Below, in pieces: positions 45,611-54,527 of a stretch of DNA of 64,000 bases. Every line of letters begins with the position of its first letter. Positions within the stretch are counted from its first letter, which is position 1. Source of the DNA: Kocuria sp. (lineage in GTDB: Bacteria > Actinomycetota > Actinomycetes > Actinomycetales > Micrococcaceae); assembly GCF_030530945.1 (NCBI RefSeq), contig NZ_JAUMTZ010000010.1, positions 10,888-74,887 of the forward strand, read 5' to 3'. Under the pieces are notes generated by a model, which ran no database searches, was not told where the DNA came from, and was given only the letters and a program-made list of their open reading frames with translations. Position numbers and translations under genes: made by a program.

Positions 45611-48600
45611 GAGCGCGCTCCCGCGGTCTCCGCGCGCCCGACGGCGCCGTCCCCGGCCGGTGTGCCCGCACGGTGGGCCGCCTCGCGGGCCGCGGAGTTC
45701 TCCAGGACTTCGCGCAGGAACTGGCCCGTGAAGCTCTCCTCGTTGCGGGCCACCTGCTCGGGGGTTCCCTGGGCCACGACCGTGCCACCGCCCGAGCCGC
45801 CGTTGGGCCCGAGGTCCACGATCCAGTCCGCGGACTTCACCACGTCCAGGTTGTGCTCGATGGTCATCACCGAGTTGCCCTTGTCCACGAGGCTCTGCAG
45901 CACCATGAGCAGCTTGCGGATGTCCTCGAAGTGCAGACCCGTGGTGGGCTCGTCGAGGACGTAGATGGTGCGCCCGTTCGCGCGCTTCTGCAGCTCCGCC
46001 GCGAGCTTCACGCGCTGCGCCTCACCGCCCGAGAGCGTGGTGGCGGGCTGGCCCAGGCGCACGTACCCCAGGCCCACCTCCACGAGGGTGGTGAGGTAGC
46101 GGGCGATCGCCGTGAACGGGGCGAAGAACTCCGCCGCCTCCTCGATGGGCATGTCCAGGACCTCGGCGATGTTCTTGCCCTTGTAGTGCACCTCCAGGGT
46201 CTCCCGGTTGTAGCGGGCGCCCTTGCACACCTCGCACGGGACGTAGACGTCCGGCAGGAAGTTCATCTCGATCTTCAGGGTGCCGTCCCCGGAGCACGCC
46301 TCGCAGCGCCCGCCCTTGACGTTGAAGGAGAACCGGCCCTGCTGGTACCCGCGGACCTTCGCCTCCTGGGTCTCCGCGAACAGCTTGCGGATGCGGTCGA
46401 AGACTCCCGTGTACGTGGCCGGGTTGGAGCGGGGCGTGCGGCCGATGGGGCTCTGGTCCACGTGGACCACCTTGTCCAGGTGCTCCAGCCCGTCGATGCG
46501 CTTGTGGCGGCCCGGCACCTGCTTGGCCCCGTTGAGCTGGTTGGCGAGGCTCGTGTAGAGGATGTCGTTCACCAGGGTGGACTTGCCGGAGCCTGAGACG
46601 CCCGTGACCGCCACGAACACGCCCAGGGGGAAGTCCACGGTGAGGTTCTGCAGGTTGTTCTCCCGGGCGCCCACCACCGTGAGCTTGCGCTTCTTGTCGA
46701 TGGGCCGCCGCTCGGAGGGCACCTCGATGAGCCGGCGGCCGGTGAGGTAGTCCGCCGTGATCGACTCGCGGTTCTCGAGCAGCTCCTCGTAGGTGCCCGA
46801 GTGCACCACGTCCCCGCCGTGCACACCGGCACCGGGGCCCACGTCCACGATCCAGTCGGCCTCGCGCATGGTGTCCTCGTCGTGCTCGACCACGATCAGG
46901 GTGTTGCCCATGTCCCGCAGGCGCAGCAGGGTGTCGATGAGTCGGCGGTTGTCCCGCTGGTGCAGCCCGATGGAGGGCTCGTCCAGGACGTAGAGCACCC
47001 CCACCAGTCCGGCGCCGATCTGCGTGGCCAGGCGGATCCGCTGGGCCTCACCGCCGGAAAGGGTGGCCGCGGCGCGCTCCAGGTTGAGGTAGTCCAGGCC
47101 GACGTCGATGAGGAAGCTCAGGCGCGCGACGATCTCCTTGAGCACCTGGTCGCCGATCTTCGTCTCGCGGGCGTCCAGGTCCAGGTCCTCGAAGAACGCC
47201 AGGGAGTCCCGCATGGGCAGCCGGGTGGCCTCGGCGATGTTCTTCCCGCCCACGGTGACCCCGAGGATGGTGGGGTTGAGCCGCGCGCCGCCGCACTCGG
47301 GGCAGGCCACCTGACGCATGTACTGCTCGTAGCGGTCCTTGGCGTGGTCGGACTCGGTCTCCTCGTGCTTGCGCTTGATGTAGCCGTACACGCCCTCGAA
47401 GCCCTGGGTGTATCGCCGCTCCCGCCCCCATCGGTTGCGGTAGGCCACGGTGACCTCGTAGTCCTTGCCCTCCAGCACGGCCTTGCGGGCCTTGGCAGGC
47501 AGGTCCTTCCAGGGGGTGACCATGTCGAAGCCCACCTCCTTGCCGAGGCCCGCGAGCAGCCGGTTCCAGTACTCGCTCGTGGCCTTGCCGAGGGACCAGG
47601 GGGCGATGGCGCCCTCCACGAGGGAGAGGTCCGGGTTGGGCACCACGAGGTCCTCATCCACCTCGAGGCGCGAGCCGATGCCGTCGCACGTGGGGCACGC
47701 GCCGAAGGGGGCGTTGAAGGAGAAGGAGCGGGGCTCGATCTCGTCCGTCTGCAGCTCGTGCTCGTTGGGGCACGCGAGGTTCTCGGAGAAGGTCCGGCGG
47801 GAATCCTGCCACGGGGACTCCTCCCCCTCGCGGACCACCAGCTCCACCACCACCCGGCCGTCCGCCAGGTTCAGCGCGGTCTCCACGGAGTCGGTGAGGC
47901 GCTGGCGGGCGTCCGGCTTGGCGGTGAGGCGGTCCACCACCACGTCGATGGTGTGCTTGTACTGCTTCTTCAGCTTGGGGGCGTCCTCGAGCTGCACGGT
48001 CTCGCCGTCCACCACGGCGCGCGCGTACCCCTGCTGGGTCAGCTGCTGGAAGAGGTCCTGGAACTCCCCCTTGCGGCCCTTGACCACGGGGGCGAGGACC
48101 ATGAAGCGGGTGCGCTCGGGCAGCTCCAGGAGCTGGTCCACGATCTGCTGGGGGGTCTGGCGGGTAATGGGCTCCCCGCACACCGGGCAGTGCGGGTGGC
48201 CGATGCGCGCCCAGAGCAGGCGCATGTAGTCGTAGATCTCGGTGATGGTCCCCACCGTGGAACGGGGGTTGCGGGAGGTGGACTTCTGGTCGATGGACAC
48301 CGCCGGGGACAGTCCCTCGATGAAGTCCACGTCCGGCTTGTCCACGCGTCCCAGGAACATGCGGGCGTAGGAGGACAGGGACTCGACGTAGCGCCGCTGG
48401 CCCTCCGCGAAGATGGTGTCGAAGGCCAGGGAGGACTTCCCCGACCCGGACAGGCCCGTGAACACCACCATGGAGTCCCGGGGGATGGTGAGGTCCACGT
48501 TCTTCAGGTTGTGCTCCCGAGCACCCTGGACCACGATCTCCGTGAGGTCCGAGACCCCGGAGGCGCGGGTGGCCGGCGTGTGCACGCTGCGGTGGCCTGA

Positions 48601-48645
48601 CGTGGACTGGCGGTCGCTGGGGGATTCCTGGGTTCGCTCTGACAC
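45607..48645 (-). CDS. uvrA: UvrABC excinuclease subunit A
   Basis: UvrA (about 1012 residues) recognises DNA damage. It has two ABC modules: the first with FTGLSGSGKSSLAFDTIFAE and CPVCGEPITRQTPQ, the second with VTGVSGSGKSTLVNDILYT, the zinc finger CEACSGDGTLKIEMNFLPDV around CEVC, and signatures LSGGEAQRIRLATQIG and LSGGEAQRVKLAAEL. The GTG at 48645 is chosen because TAGAGT lies 7 bases before it with no ribosome binding site; it gives about 45 extra residues before the usual family start (SDLTEIVVQGAREHNLKNV). A GTG nearer that point is an alternative. Confidence 0.96.
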   Translation of the reverse strand: MSERTQESPSDRQSTSGHRSVHTPATRASGVSDLTEIVVQGAREHNLKNVDLTIPRDSMVVFTGLSGSGKSSLAFDTIFAEGQRRYVESLSSYARMFLGRVDKPDVDFIEGLSPAVSIDQKSTSRNPRSTVGTITEIYDYMRLLWARIGHPHCPVCGEPITRQTPQQIVDQLLELPERTRFMVLAPVVKGRKGEFQDLFQQLTQQGYARAVVDGETVQLEDAPKLKKQYKHTIDVVVDRLTAKPDARQRLTDSVETALNLADGRVVVELVVREGEESPWQDSRRTFSENLACPNEHELQTDEIEPRSFSFNAPFGACPTCDGIGSRLEVDEDLVVPNPDLSLVEGAIAPWSLGKATSEYWNRLLAGLGKEVGFDMVTPWKDLPAKARKAVLEGKDYEVTVAYRNRWGRERRYTQGFEGVYGYIKRKHEETESDHAKDRYEQYMRQVACPECGGARLNPTILGVTVGGKNIAEATRLPMRDSLAFFEDLDLDARETKIGDQVLKEIVARLSFLIDVGLDYLNLERAAATLSGGEAQRIRLATQIGAGLVGVLYVLDEPSIGLHQRDNRRLIDTLLRLRDMGNTLIVVEHDEDTMREADWIVDVGPGAGVHGGDVVHSGTYEELLENRESITADYLTGRRLIEVPSERRPIDKKRKLTVVGARENNLQNLTVDFPLGVFVAVTGVSGSGKSTLVNDILYTSLANQLNGAKQVPGRHKRIDGLEHLDKVVHVDQSPIGRTPRSNPATYTGVFDRIRKLFAETQEAKVRGYQQGRFSFNVKGGRCEACSGDGTLKIEMNFLPDVYVPCEVCKGARYNRETLEVHYKGKNIAEVLDMPIEEAAEFFAPFTAIARYLTTLVEVGLGYVRLGQPATTLSGGEAQRVKLAAELQKRANGRTIYVLDEPTTGLHFEDIRKLLMVLQSLVDKGNSVMTIEHNLDVVKSADWIVDLGPNGGSGGGTVVAQGTPEQVARNEESFTGQFLREVLENSAAREAAHRAGTPAGDGAVGRAETAGARS

Positions 48646-48652
48646 GGTCGCA

Positions 48653-48658
48653 ACTCTA
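48653..48658 (-). promoter_or_regulatory. -10 hexamer TAGAGT, leaderless uvrA
   Basis: TAGAGT lies 7 bases before the uvrA GTG at 48645. No clear LexA box is seen in the 212 bases shared with the divergent gene. Confidence 0.55.
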
Positions 48659-48718
48659 GTACGGGGCACGGACACGCCCACCGGCGCGGGGACCGGGTGG
48701 CACAGACCCTGGGCGCGC

Positions 48719-48732
48719 ACGCGGCGTCGTCG
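48719..48732 (+). repeat. 14-mer repeat copy 2
   Basis: ACGCGGCGTCGTCG, an exact copy of the repeat at 14630, here in the intergenic space between uvrA and the metallo-beta-lactamase-fold gene. Confidence 0.5.
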
Positions 48733-48844
48733 TGCTCCGGGCGCACGGACCGGTTGACGGGCCGGCGGGGGCCACCAGCAGGAGGCATCCGCGAGGGAGG
48801 TTCCCGGGTCTGCGCGCTGTTGGCCCGCGCCCGGGCTGGCGTCC

Positions 48845-48850
48845 TACACT
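48845..48850 (+). promoter_or_regulatory. -10 hexamer TACACT, leaderless hydrolase gene
   Basis: TACACT lies 7 bases before the ATG at 48858 with no ribosome binding site. Confidence 0.55.
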
Positions 48851-48857
48851 CGTGGGC

Positions 48858-49514
48858 ATGTTCGCCACGCAGACAGAGGTCACGGAACTCAGCCAGATCA
48901 CCATCCGCCGGATTTCGGTGGGCGACATGGACAACAACGTCTACCTGCTCACCTCCAAGTCCGAGGGCACCCAGGTGCTCATCGACGCCGCGGACGACGC
49001 CCGCGCGATCGCCGGTCTGGTGGCGGCGGGTTCCGGCGACTGCTCCGACTGGGGCAACCTGCAGCTGATCATCACCACCCACTCGCACTGGGACCACGTG
49101 CGCGCACTGGAGACCGTGGCCACCCACTCCGAGGCCATGACCGCGTGCGGCGCCGCGGACGAGGGCGACATCCCCGTCCCCATGGACCTGACCTTCGACA
49201 ACGGTGACACCGCCGAGCTGGACGGCTTCGAGCTGGAGATCATCGAGCTGCGCGGGCACACCCCCGGCTCCATCGCCGTGGTGTACCGGGACCCGGACGG
49301 GCCCGCCCACATCTTCACGGGGGACTCGCTGTTCCCGGGCGGGCTCGGCAAGACCTCCTCCCCCGCGGACTTCCGCCAGCTCTTCCAGGACGTCACCGAG
49401 CGCGTCTTCGACCGCTTCGACGACGACACCGTGATCCACCCGGGCCACGGCGCCCCCACCACGCTGGGTGCCGAGCGCCCGCACCTGCGGGAGTGGGAAG
49501 AGCGCGGCTGGTGA
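48858..49514 (+). CDS. Metallo-beta-lactamase fold hydrolase (glyoxalase II-like)
   Basis: A 218-residue MBL-fold protein. The metal motif is THSHWDH (about residue 75), later ligands are in ELRGHTPGS (about 136), the bridging Asp in FTGDSLFPGGLG, and the last His in VIHPGHGAPT. The short length and GDSLFPGGLGKT block match the small hydroxyacylglutathione hydrolase-like group, but the thioester or other substrate is unknown. It is divergent from uvrA, and overlaps the BASS transporter gene by GTGA. Confidence 0.88.
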   Translation: MFATQTEVTELSQITIRRISVGDMDNNVYLLTSKSEGTQVLIDAADDARAIAGLVAAGSGDCSDWGNLQLIITTHSHWDHVRALETVATHSEAMTACGAADEGDIPVPMDLTFDNGDTAELDGFELEIIELRGHTPGSIAVVYRDPDGPAHIFTGDSLFPGGLGKTSSPADFRQLFQDVTERVFDRFDDDTVIHPGHGAPTTLGAERPHLREWEERGW

Positions 49515-50512
49515 GCTCCTCCCCCGCCCGCACCCGGCAGGACGACGCCGCCGCGGTCCGCTCCTCGGACGACCGCGCCGCCTACGTGGCGGTCCTGGTC
49601 TTCCCCCTCCTCGTGCTGGCCGGCGGCGCGGCGGGATACCTCTTCGCGCCGACCGTGCACCAGGCGGCCTCCTGGACGAATCCCCTGCTGGGGCTCGTGA
49701 TGTTCGGGATGGGGCTGACGCTGCGGCCCTCCGACTTCGCGCTCGTGGCCAGGCGGCCCGTGCCCGTTCTGGTGGGTGTGGCCGCCCAGTACGTGCTCAT
49801 GCCCGGGATCGCCGTCCTCGTCTGCTGGGCGCTGCGGCTCCCCCCGGAGATCGCGGCCGGCGTGGTCCTCGTGGGCTGCGCGCCCGGAGGCACCGCCTCG
49901 AACGTGGTCTCCTACCTGTCACGCGGGGACGTGGCGGTCTCCGTGACCATGACCTCCATCTCCACCCTGCTGGCGCCGCTGCTGACGCCTCTGCTCACCC
50001 TGTGGCTCGCCGGTTCCTACATGCCGCTGAACGGCGGGTCCATGGCGCGCTCCATCGCCCTGGTGGTGCTGCTGCCCGTCCTGCTCGGGCTCGTGGCGCG
50101 GCTGGCCCTGCCCCGGGTGGTGGAACGGCTGCTGCCCGTCCTGCCCTGGCTGTCCGTCCTGACGATCGCGGTGATCGTGGCCATCGTGGTCTCCGGCTCC
50201 GCGGACAGGATCCTGCAGGCCGGTCTGCTGGTGCTCGTGGCCGTGGCGGTGCACAACGCGCTGGGGATGGCCCTGGGCTGGCTCGTGGGCCGTGTGACCG
50301 GGCAGCCCGCCCCGGTGCGGCGCACCACCGCCATCGAGGTGGGAATGCAGAACTCCGGGCTGGCGGCCGGTCTCGCCGCCCAGTACATGTCCCCTCTCGC
50401 GGCCCTGCCCGGTGCGGTGTTCTCCGTGTGGCACAACCTCTCGGGTGCGGTGTTCGCGCTGCTGTGCCGCCGCGCGGACGCGAAGGCCGCGCGCGGCGTC
50501 GTCGGCCGCTGA
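49511..50512 (+). CDS. Bile acid:sodium symporter (BASS) family transporter
   Basis: A 333-residue membrane transporter with about ten helices. BASS-family marks are NPLLGLVMFGMGLTLRPSDF (about residue 57), VGCAPGGTASNVVSYLSRGD (about 122), which lines the substrate/sodium site, and VGMQNSGLAAGLAAQY in the second crossover. Bacterial members carry pantoate, pyruvate-like acids or sterol conjugates; the substrate here is not known. The GTG at 49511 overlaps the upstream stop. Both N- and C-terminal coding ends hold the GACGACGCCGC motif. Confidence 0.9.
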   Translation: MSSSPARTRQDDAAAVRSSDDRAAYVAVLVFPLLVLAGGAAGYLFAPTVHQAASWTNPLLGLVMFGMGLTLRPSDFALVARRPVPVLVGVAAQYVLMPGIAVLVCWALRLPPEIAAGVVLVGCAPGGTASNVVSYLSRGDVAVSVTMTSISTLLAPLLTPLLTLWLAGSYMPLNGGSMARSIALVVLLPVLLGLVARLALPRVVERLLPVLPWLSVLTIAVIVAIVVSGSADRILQAGLLVLVAVAVHNALGMALGWLVGRVTGQPAPVRRTTAIEVGMQNSGLAAGLAAQYMSPLAALPGAVFSVWHNLSGAVFALLCRRADAKAARGVVGR

Positions 50513-50541
50513 GGTCCTGTGTGGGTGTCCCCGGGGGCCGA

Positions 50542-50547
50542 TAGGCT
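50542..50547 (+). promoter_or_regulatory. -10 hexamer TAGGCT, leaderless helicase gene
   Basis: TAGGCT lies 7 bases before the ATG at 50555, and no Shine-Dalgarno sequence is seen. Confidence 0.55.
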
Positions 50548-50554
50548 GGCGGGG

Positions 50555-53167
50555 ATGAAACTCCTCGACTCCCTGGCACCAGACCTCTCCGCCCCCGGCC
50601 ACCAGTACCTGCGCGGTGACTTCGCCTCGAACCCGCTGAACGAGGACGAGATCTACGAGGGGTTCCTGGGGTGGATCGCCTCCCGGGATATGGAGCTGTA
50701 CCCCGCCCAGGACGAGGCCGTGCTGGAGGTGGCGAACGGCTCCAACGTGATCCTGGCGACCCCCACCGGCTCCGGGAAGTCCACCGTGGCGGTGGCTGCG
50801 CACTTCGCCGGCCTGGCCCGCGGGCAGCGCTCCTACTACACCGCGCCCATCAAGGCGCTCGTGTCCGAGAAGTTCTTCGACCTCTGCGAGATCTTCGGCG
50901 CGGAGAACGTGGGCATGGTCACCGGTGACTCCGCGGTGAACGCGGACGCGCCCATCGTGTGCTGCACCGCGGAGATCCTCGCGAACGTGGCGCTGCGCGA
51001 AGGCCCGGACGCGGACCTCGGCGTGGTGGTCATGGACGAGTTCCACTTCTACGCCGACCCCCAGCGCGGCTGGGCGTGGCAGGTGCCCCTCATCGAGCTG
51101 CCCCAGGCGCAGTTCCTGCTCATGAGCGCCACCCTGGGGGACGTCACCCGGATCGAGCGCCGGCTGGAGGAGACCACCGGGCGCAGCACCTCCCTTGTGT
51201 CCTCGGTGGAGCGGCCCATCCCCCTGCACCACTACTACTCCGAGCGGCCCATCCACGAGGAGCTGGAGGAGCTGCTGAGCACCCACCAGGCGCCCGTCTA
51301 CGTGGTGCACTTCTCGCAGCTGCAGGCGTCCGAGCAGGCGCAGAACCTGATGTCCGTGGACGTGCTGAGCCGGGAGGAGAAGGATCGCGTCGCGGAGCTC
51401 ATCAAGGACTTCCGGTTCTCCGCGGGCTTCGGCAAGACCCTCAACCGGCTCGTGCGCCACGGGATCGGCGTGCACCACGCGGGCATGCTCCCCAAGTACC
51501 GCCGGCTCGTGGAGCAGCTGGCGCAGACCGGGCTGCTGAAGGTCATCTGCGGCACGGACACCCTCGGGGTGGGCATCAACGTGCCCATCCGCACCGTGCT
51601 CATCACGGCGCTGTCCAAGTACGACGGCCGCCGCACACGGCGGCTCAGCGCACGGGAGTTCCACCAGATCGCGGGCCGCGCGGGACGCGCCGGGTACGAC
51701 ACCGCGGGGACGGTGGTGGTCCAGGCACCGGAGCACGTGATCGAGAACGAGCGCGCCCTGGCCAAGGCCCGGGCCAAGCACGGGGACGACCAGAAGAAGC
51801 TGCGCCAGGTGCCCAAGAAGAAGGCCCCGGAGGGCTTCGTGTCCTGGAGCCGCAAGACCTTCGAGGGCCTGGTGGACGCGCAGCCCGAGCAGCTGAGCTC
51901 GTCCTTCGAGATCACCCACGCCATGGTGCTGAACATGCTCCAGCGTCCCGGGGACAACATCGGCGCCGGGTACCGCCTGCTGCTGGCGGTGGACGAGCCC
52001 CGGGCACGGCAGCGGGCCCTCGTCCGGCACGCCCTGGCCATCCTCAAGGAGCTGCTGCGCGCGGGCGTGGTGGTGCGCCTGGACGAGCCGGACGAGACCG
52101 GGCGCCGCTACCGGCTCACGGTGGAGCTGCAGGAGAACTTCGCCCTGAACCAGCCGCTCTCCCCGTTCGCCCTGGCCGCGCTGGGACTGCTGGACCCGGA
52201 GTCGGAGACCTACGCCCTGGACGTGGTCTCCGTCATCGAGGCCACGCTGGAGAAGCCCCGGCAGGTGCTGAACCTGCAGGAGAAGAAGGTCAAGGGCGAG
52301 GCCCTGGCGGCCATGAAGGCCGAGGGCCTGGAGTACATGGAGCGCATGCGGGAGCTGGACGAGATCACCTACCCGCAGCCCCTCAAGGAGCTGCTGGACC
52401 AGGCGTTCGAGACGTACCGCGGCGGTTCCCCGTGGGTGTCCCAGTTCGAGCTCTCCCCCAAGTCGATCGTGCGGGACATGTACGAGCGCGCCATGACCTT
52501 CGGGGACTACGTGCAGTTCTACGGACTCGCCCGCTCCGAGGGCGTGCTGCTGCGCTACCTCTCCGACGCCTACAAGGCCCTGCGCCAGACCGTGCCGGTG
52601 GACGCCACCACCGAGGCGCTCACGGACCTCGTGGAGTGGCTCGGGGAGAGCATCCGGCAGACGGACAACTCGCTGCTGGACGAGTGGGAGAAGCTCGCCT
52701 CCGGTGCGGAGTCCCCCATGGGCACCGGCGCGGACTCGCTCGAGGAGCTCGTGGCGGAGCAGCCGGAGGGTGTCACCTCCAACCCCCGCGCGTTCCGGGT
52801 GATGGTCCGCAACGCCCTGTTCCAGCGCGTGGAGCTGTTCGCGCAGGAGAAGGACAAGGTGCTCGGCGCGCTGGACGAGAAGACCGGGTGGGACCGCGAC
52901 CGCTGGGCGGACGCGATGGACGCCTACTTCGACGAGCACGAGGACATCTACACCGATGCCCAGTCCCGCGGCCCCTCCCTGATCCGCATCGACGAGCACC
53001 CCGAGGGCATGGCCGGGTTCTGGACCGTGGCGCAGGTCTTCGACGACCCCGACGGACACCACGACTGGGGCATCAACGCCCGGATCGACCTCGCCGCCTC
53101 GAACGAGGACGGCTTCCCCGTGGTTCTCGTGGACAACGTGGGATCGATCACCGAGACCGGCCGCTGA
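50555..53167 (+). CDS. DEAD/DEAH-box RNA helicase with DUF3516 C-terminus
   Basis: An 870-residue superfamily 2 helicase of the Ski2-like type found across actinobacteria. The N-terminal motor has ATPTGSGKSTVAVAAHF (about residue 68), DEFHFYADPQRGWAW (about 163) and SATLG; the second RecA domain has VHHAGMLPKYRRLVEQL, GTDTLGVGINVPIRTVL and QIAGRAGRAGYD. From about residue 420 on is the long region that Pfam calls DUF3516. RNA decay or ribosome-related work is likely from the Ski2 kinship; it has not been shown for this gene. The ATG at 50555 is fixed by the leaderless promoter. Confidence 0.9.
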   Translation: MKLLDSLAPDLSAPGHQYLRGDFASNPLNEDEIYEGFLGWIASRDMELYPAQDEAVLEVANGSNVILATPTGSGKSTVAVAAHFAGLARGQRSYYTAPIKALVSEKFFDLCEIFGAENVGMVTGDSAVNADAPIVCCTAEILANVALREGPDADLGVVVMDEFHFYADPQRGWAWQVPLIELPQAQFLLMSATLGDVTRIERRLEETTGRSTSLVSSVERPIPLHHYYSERPIHEELEELLSTHQAPVYVVHFSQLQASEQAQNLMSVDVLSREEKDRVAELIKDFRFSAGFGKTLNRLVRHGIGVHHAGMLPKYRRLVEQLAQTGLLKVICGTDTLGVGINVPIRTVLITALSKYDGRRTRRLSAREFHQIAGRAGRAGYDTAGTVVVQAPEHVIENERALAKARAKHGDDQKKLRQVPKKKAPEGFVSWSRKTFEGLVDAQPEQLSSSFEITHAMVLNMLQRPGDNIGAGYRLLLAVDEPRARQRALVRHALAILKELLRAGVVVRLDEPDETGRRYRLTVELQENFALNQPLSPFALAALGLLDPESETYALDVVSVIEATLEKPRQVLNLQEKKVKGEALAAMKAEGLEYMERMRELDEITYPQPLKELLDQAFETYRGGSPWVSQFELSPKSIVRDMYERAMTFGDYVQFYGLARSEGVLLRYLSDAYKALRQTVPVDATTEALTDLVEWLGESIRQTDNSLLDEWEKLASGAESPMGTGADSLEELVAEQPEGVTSNPRAFRVMVRNALFQRVELFAQEKDKVLGALDEKTGWDRDRWADAMDAYFDEHEDIYTDAQSRGPSLIRIDEHPEGMAGFWTVAQVFDDPDGHHDWGINARIDLAASNEDGFPVVLVDNVGSITETGR

Positions 53168-53179
53168 CACCACCCACGT

Positions 53180-53216
53180 GATGCATTCCGTGGTGCATGC
53201 CAGTATATTATGCATC
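53180..53216 (+). promoter_or_regulatory. Candidate operator/promoter of the SatD-like gene
   Basis: GATGCAT (53180-53186) and ATGCATC (53210-53216) are perfect inverted repeats, with GTGCATG midway and a CGCATG further down. TATATT at 53204-53209 is a likely -10 box lying between them. A repressor bound here would block the promoter; the HTH protein just downstream is the natural candidate. Confidence 0.5.
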
Positions 53217-53244
53217 TGTGAACGCATGAACTGAGAGGAGTCCA

Positions 53245-53868
53245 GTGTTCGCCCTCACCATCGACCGCCGCGGCTCGCAGCGCCACGCCCGGGACCTCGA
53301 CATGCGCGCCGAGCGCGAGAACCTCCGGCGCACCCTCCCCCGCCCGGTCCTCGACTGGGACATCAGCGCCGGGGACGAGCTGCAGGCCCTCTACGACGAC
53401 CCCGCCTCCGCCTGCCGGGCCCTGTTCGCCCTCGCCGACTCGGGCGAGTGGCACGTGGGCATGGGCATCGGGGACGTGGACCGACCCCTGGCGCAGGCCG
53501 TCCGCGAGTCCACCGGCCCGGCGTTCGTGGCCGCACGGCAGGCCGTGGAGGCCGCGAAGGAGCGTGAGACCCCCGCCCTGTGCGGCACCGCGTGGGCCCA
53601 GCGCGCGGAGGCCGTCCTCACCCTGGTGTGCGCCGTGCGCTCCCGCCGCTCCGGACCCGGCCGCGAGGCCGCGGCGCTCGCGGACGCGGGCCTCACCCAG
53701 CGGGAGATGGCCGAGCACCTGGGCATCACCCAGTCCTCGGTCTCCCGCCGCCTGGGTGCCGCACTGTGGCAGCAGGAGCAGGCGGCCCGCGCCTCGGTCA
53801 CCGCGCTCCTGGCCCTGGCGGACGCAGCCGTCCCATACCCCGCACCCTCGAACACGGAGGAGCCGTGA
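53245..53868 (+). CDS. SatD-like protein with HTH domain
   Basis: A 207-residue protein with two parts. Residues 1-125 resemble the SatD-like fold (FALTIDRRGSQRH, DISAGDELQALYDD, EWHVGMGIGDVDRPL), whose TIDRRGS ... GDE ... GxGxG layout recalls class III nucleotide cyclase-like domains but without proven activity. Residues 130-190 carry a helix-turn-helix (TQREMAEHLGITQSSVSRRL). GAGGAG lies 4 bases before the GTG at 53245. The stop overlaps the membrane-protein gene (GTGA). The TGCAT inverted repeat upstream suggests autoregulation. Function is not established. Confidence 0.75.
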   Translation: MFALTIDRRGSQRHARDLDMRAERENLRRTLPRPVLDWDISAGDELQALYDDPASACRALFALADSGEWHVGMGIGDVDRPLAQAVRESTGPAFVAARQAVEAAKERETPALCGTAWAQRAEAVLTLVCAVRSRRSGPGREAAALADAGLTQREMAEHLGITQSSVSRRLGAALWQQEQAARASVTALLALADAAVPYPAPSNTEEP

Positions 53869-54365
53869 GCGTTCTGCGTCCCCTGACCACCGTGGTCCTG
53901 CCCACCGCCCTCGTGCTCGTGACCGCCGTGCTGACCTGGGTGACCGGCGCCGCACCTCGGCCGTGGGCGTACCCCGCCCTGCTCGTGGCCGGGGCGCTGT
54001 CCGGTGATCCCGTGGTGCGGGCCGTGTTCTCCTTCGCCGATGTCTCCCACGAGCGCCCGGGCCCCGCGACCGACCCCTGGAGCGAGTCGGAGGCCACGGC
54101 GGACCCCGTGGATCCCCCGCTGCGGGGCGGTCTCGTGATCGGTGCCCTGGAGCGTGCCGCGGCCATCGTCTCCCTGCTCACGGGCATGGTTGCCGGCATC
54201 GGCGTGGTCGTGGCCGTCAAGGGACTCGCGCGCTACGGGGAGTTCACCAACGCGCAGCAGCGGGAGCAGTTCATCATCGGCACACTCGCCTCACTCCTGT
54301 GGGCCGCGCTCTTCGCCGGTGCCGCCCTGTGGTGCACCACACCGCCGGGGCCGTTCGCGGCGTAG
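53865..54365 (+). CDS. Membrane protein paired with SatD-like regulator
   Basis: A 166-residue membrane protein of unknown function with four predicted helices (about 6-24, 28-46, 92-113 and 133-158). The conserved-looking part is GGLVIGALERAAAIVSLLTG followed by VKGLARYGEF and EQFIIGTLASLLWA, which I recall from membrane proteins that accompany SatD-like genes elsewhere. The loop at about 60-85 is acidic. The GTG at 53865 overlaps the upstream stop, so both are made together. Confidence 0.75.
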   Translation: MSVLRPLTTVVLPTALVLVTAVLTWVTGAAPRPWAYPALLVAGALSGDPVVRAVFSFADVSHERPGPATDPWSESEATADPVDPPLRGGLVIGALERAAAIVSLLTGMVAGIGVVVAVKGLARYGEFTNAQQREQFIIGTLASLLWAALFAGAALWCTTPPGPFAA

Positions 54366-54390
54366 GCGCCCACCGGCTGCGGGGCCGGCC

Positions 54391-54404
54391 ACGCGGCGTC
54401 GTCG
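54391..54404 (+). repeat. 14-mer repeat copy 3
   Basis: ACGCGGCGTCGTCG again, at the left edge of a longer imperfect inverted repeat (about 54393-54442) that ends with the complementary GACGACGACGC. It lies between the convergent membrane-protein and terC genes and may double as a terminator. Confidence 0.5.
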
Positions 54405-54527
54405 TCGGCAGTGTCCCCGGGCACGGCCCCCGGGGGACGGACGACGACGCCCGGTCCCCGACTCGGCGCAGACTCTTCCCGTCTGCGTGACGGCGCCTTC
54501 TCCGCGCGGCTCGGCGGCGCCGTCTCG

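Noticed and set aside
49919..53227. Long minus-strand open frame of about 1100 codons opposite the helicase gene
   Set aside because: A GC-driven shadow of the helicase and BASS genes; no recognisable motif and no ribosome binding site.
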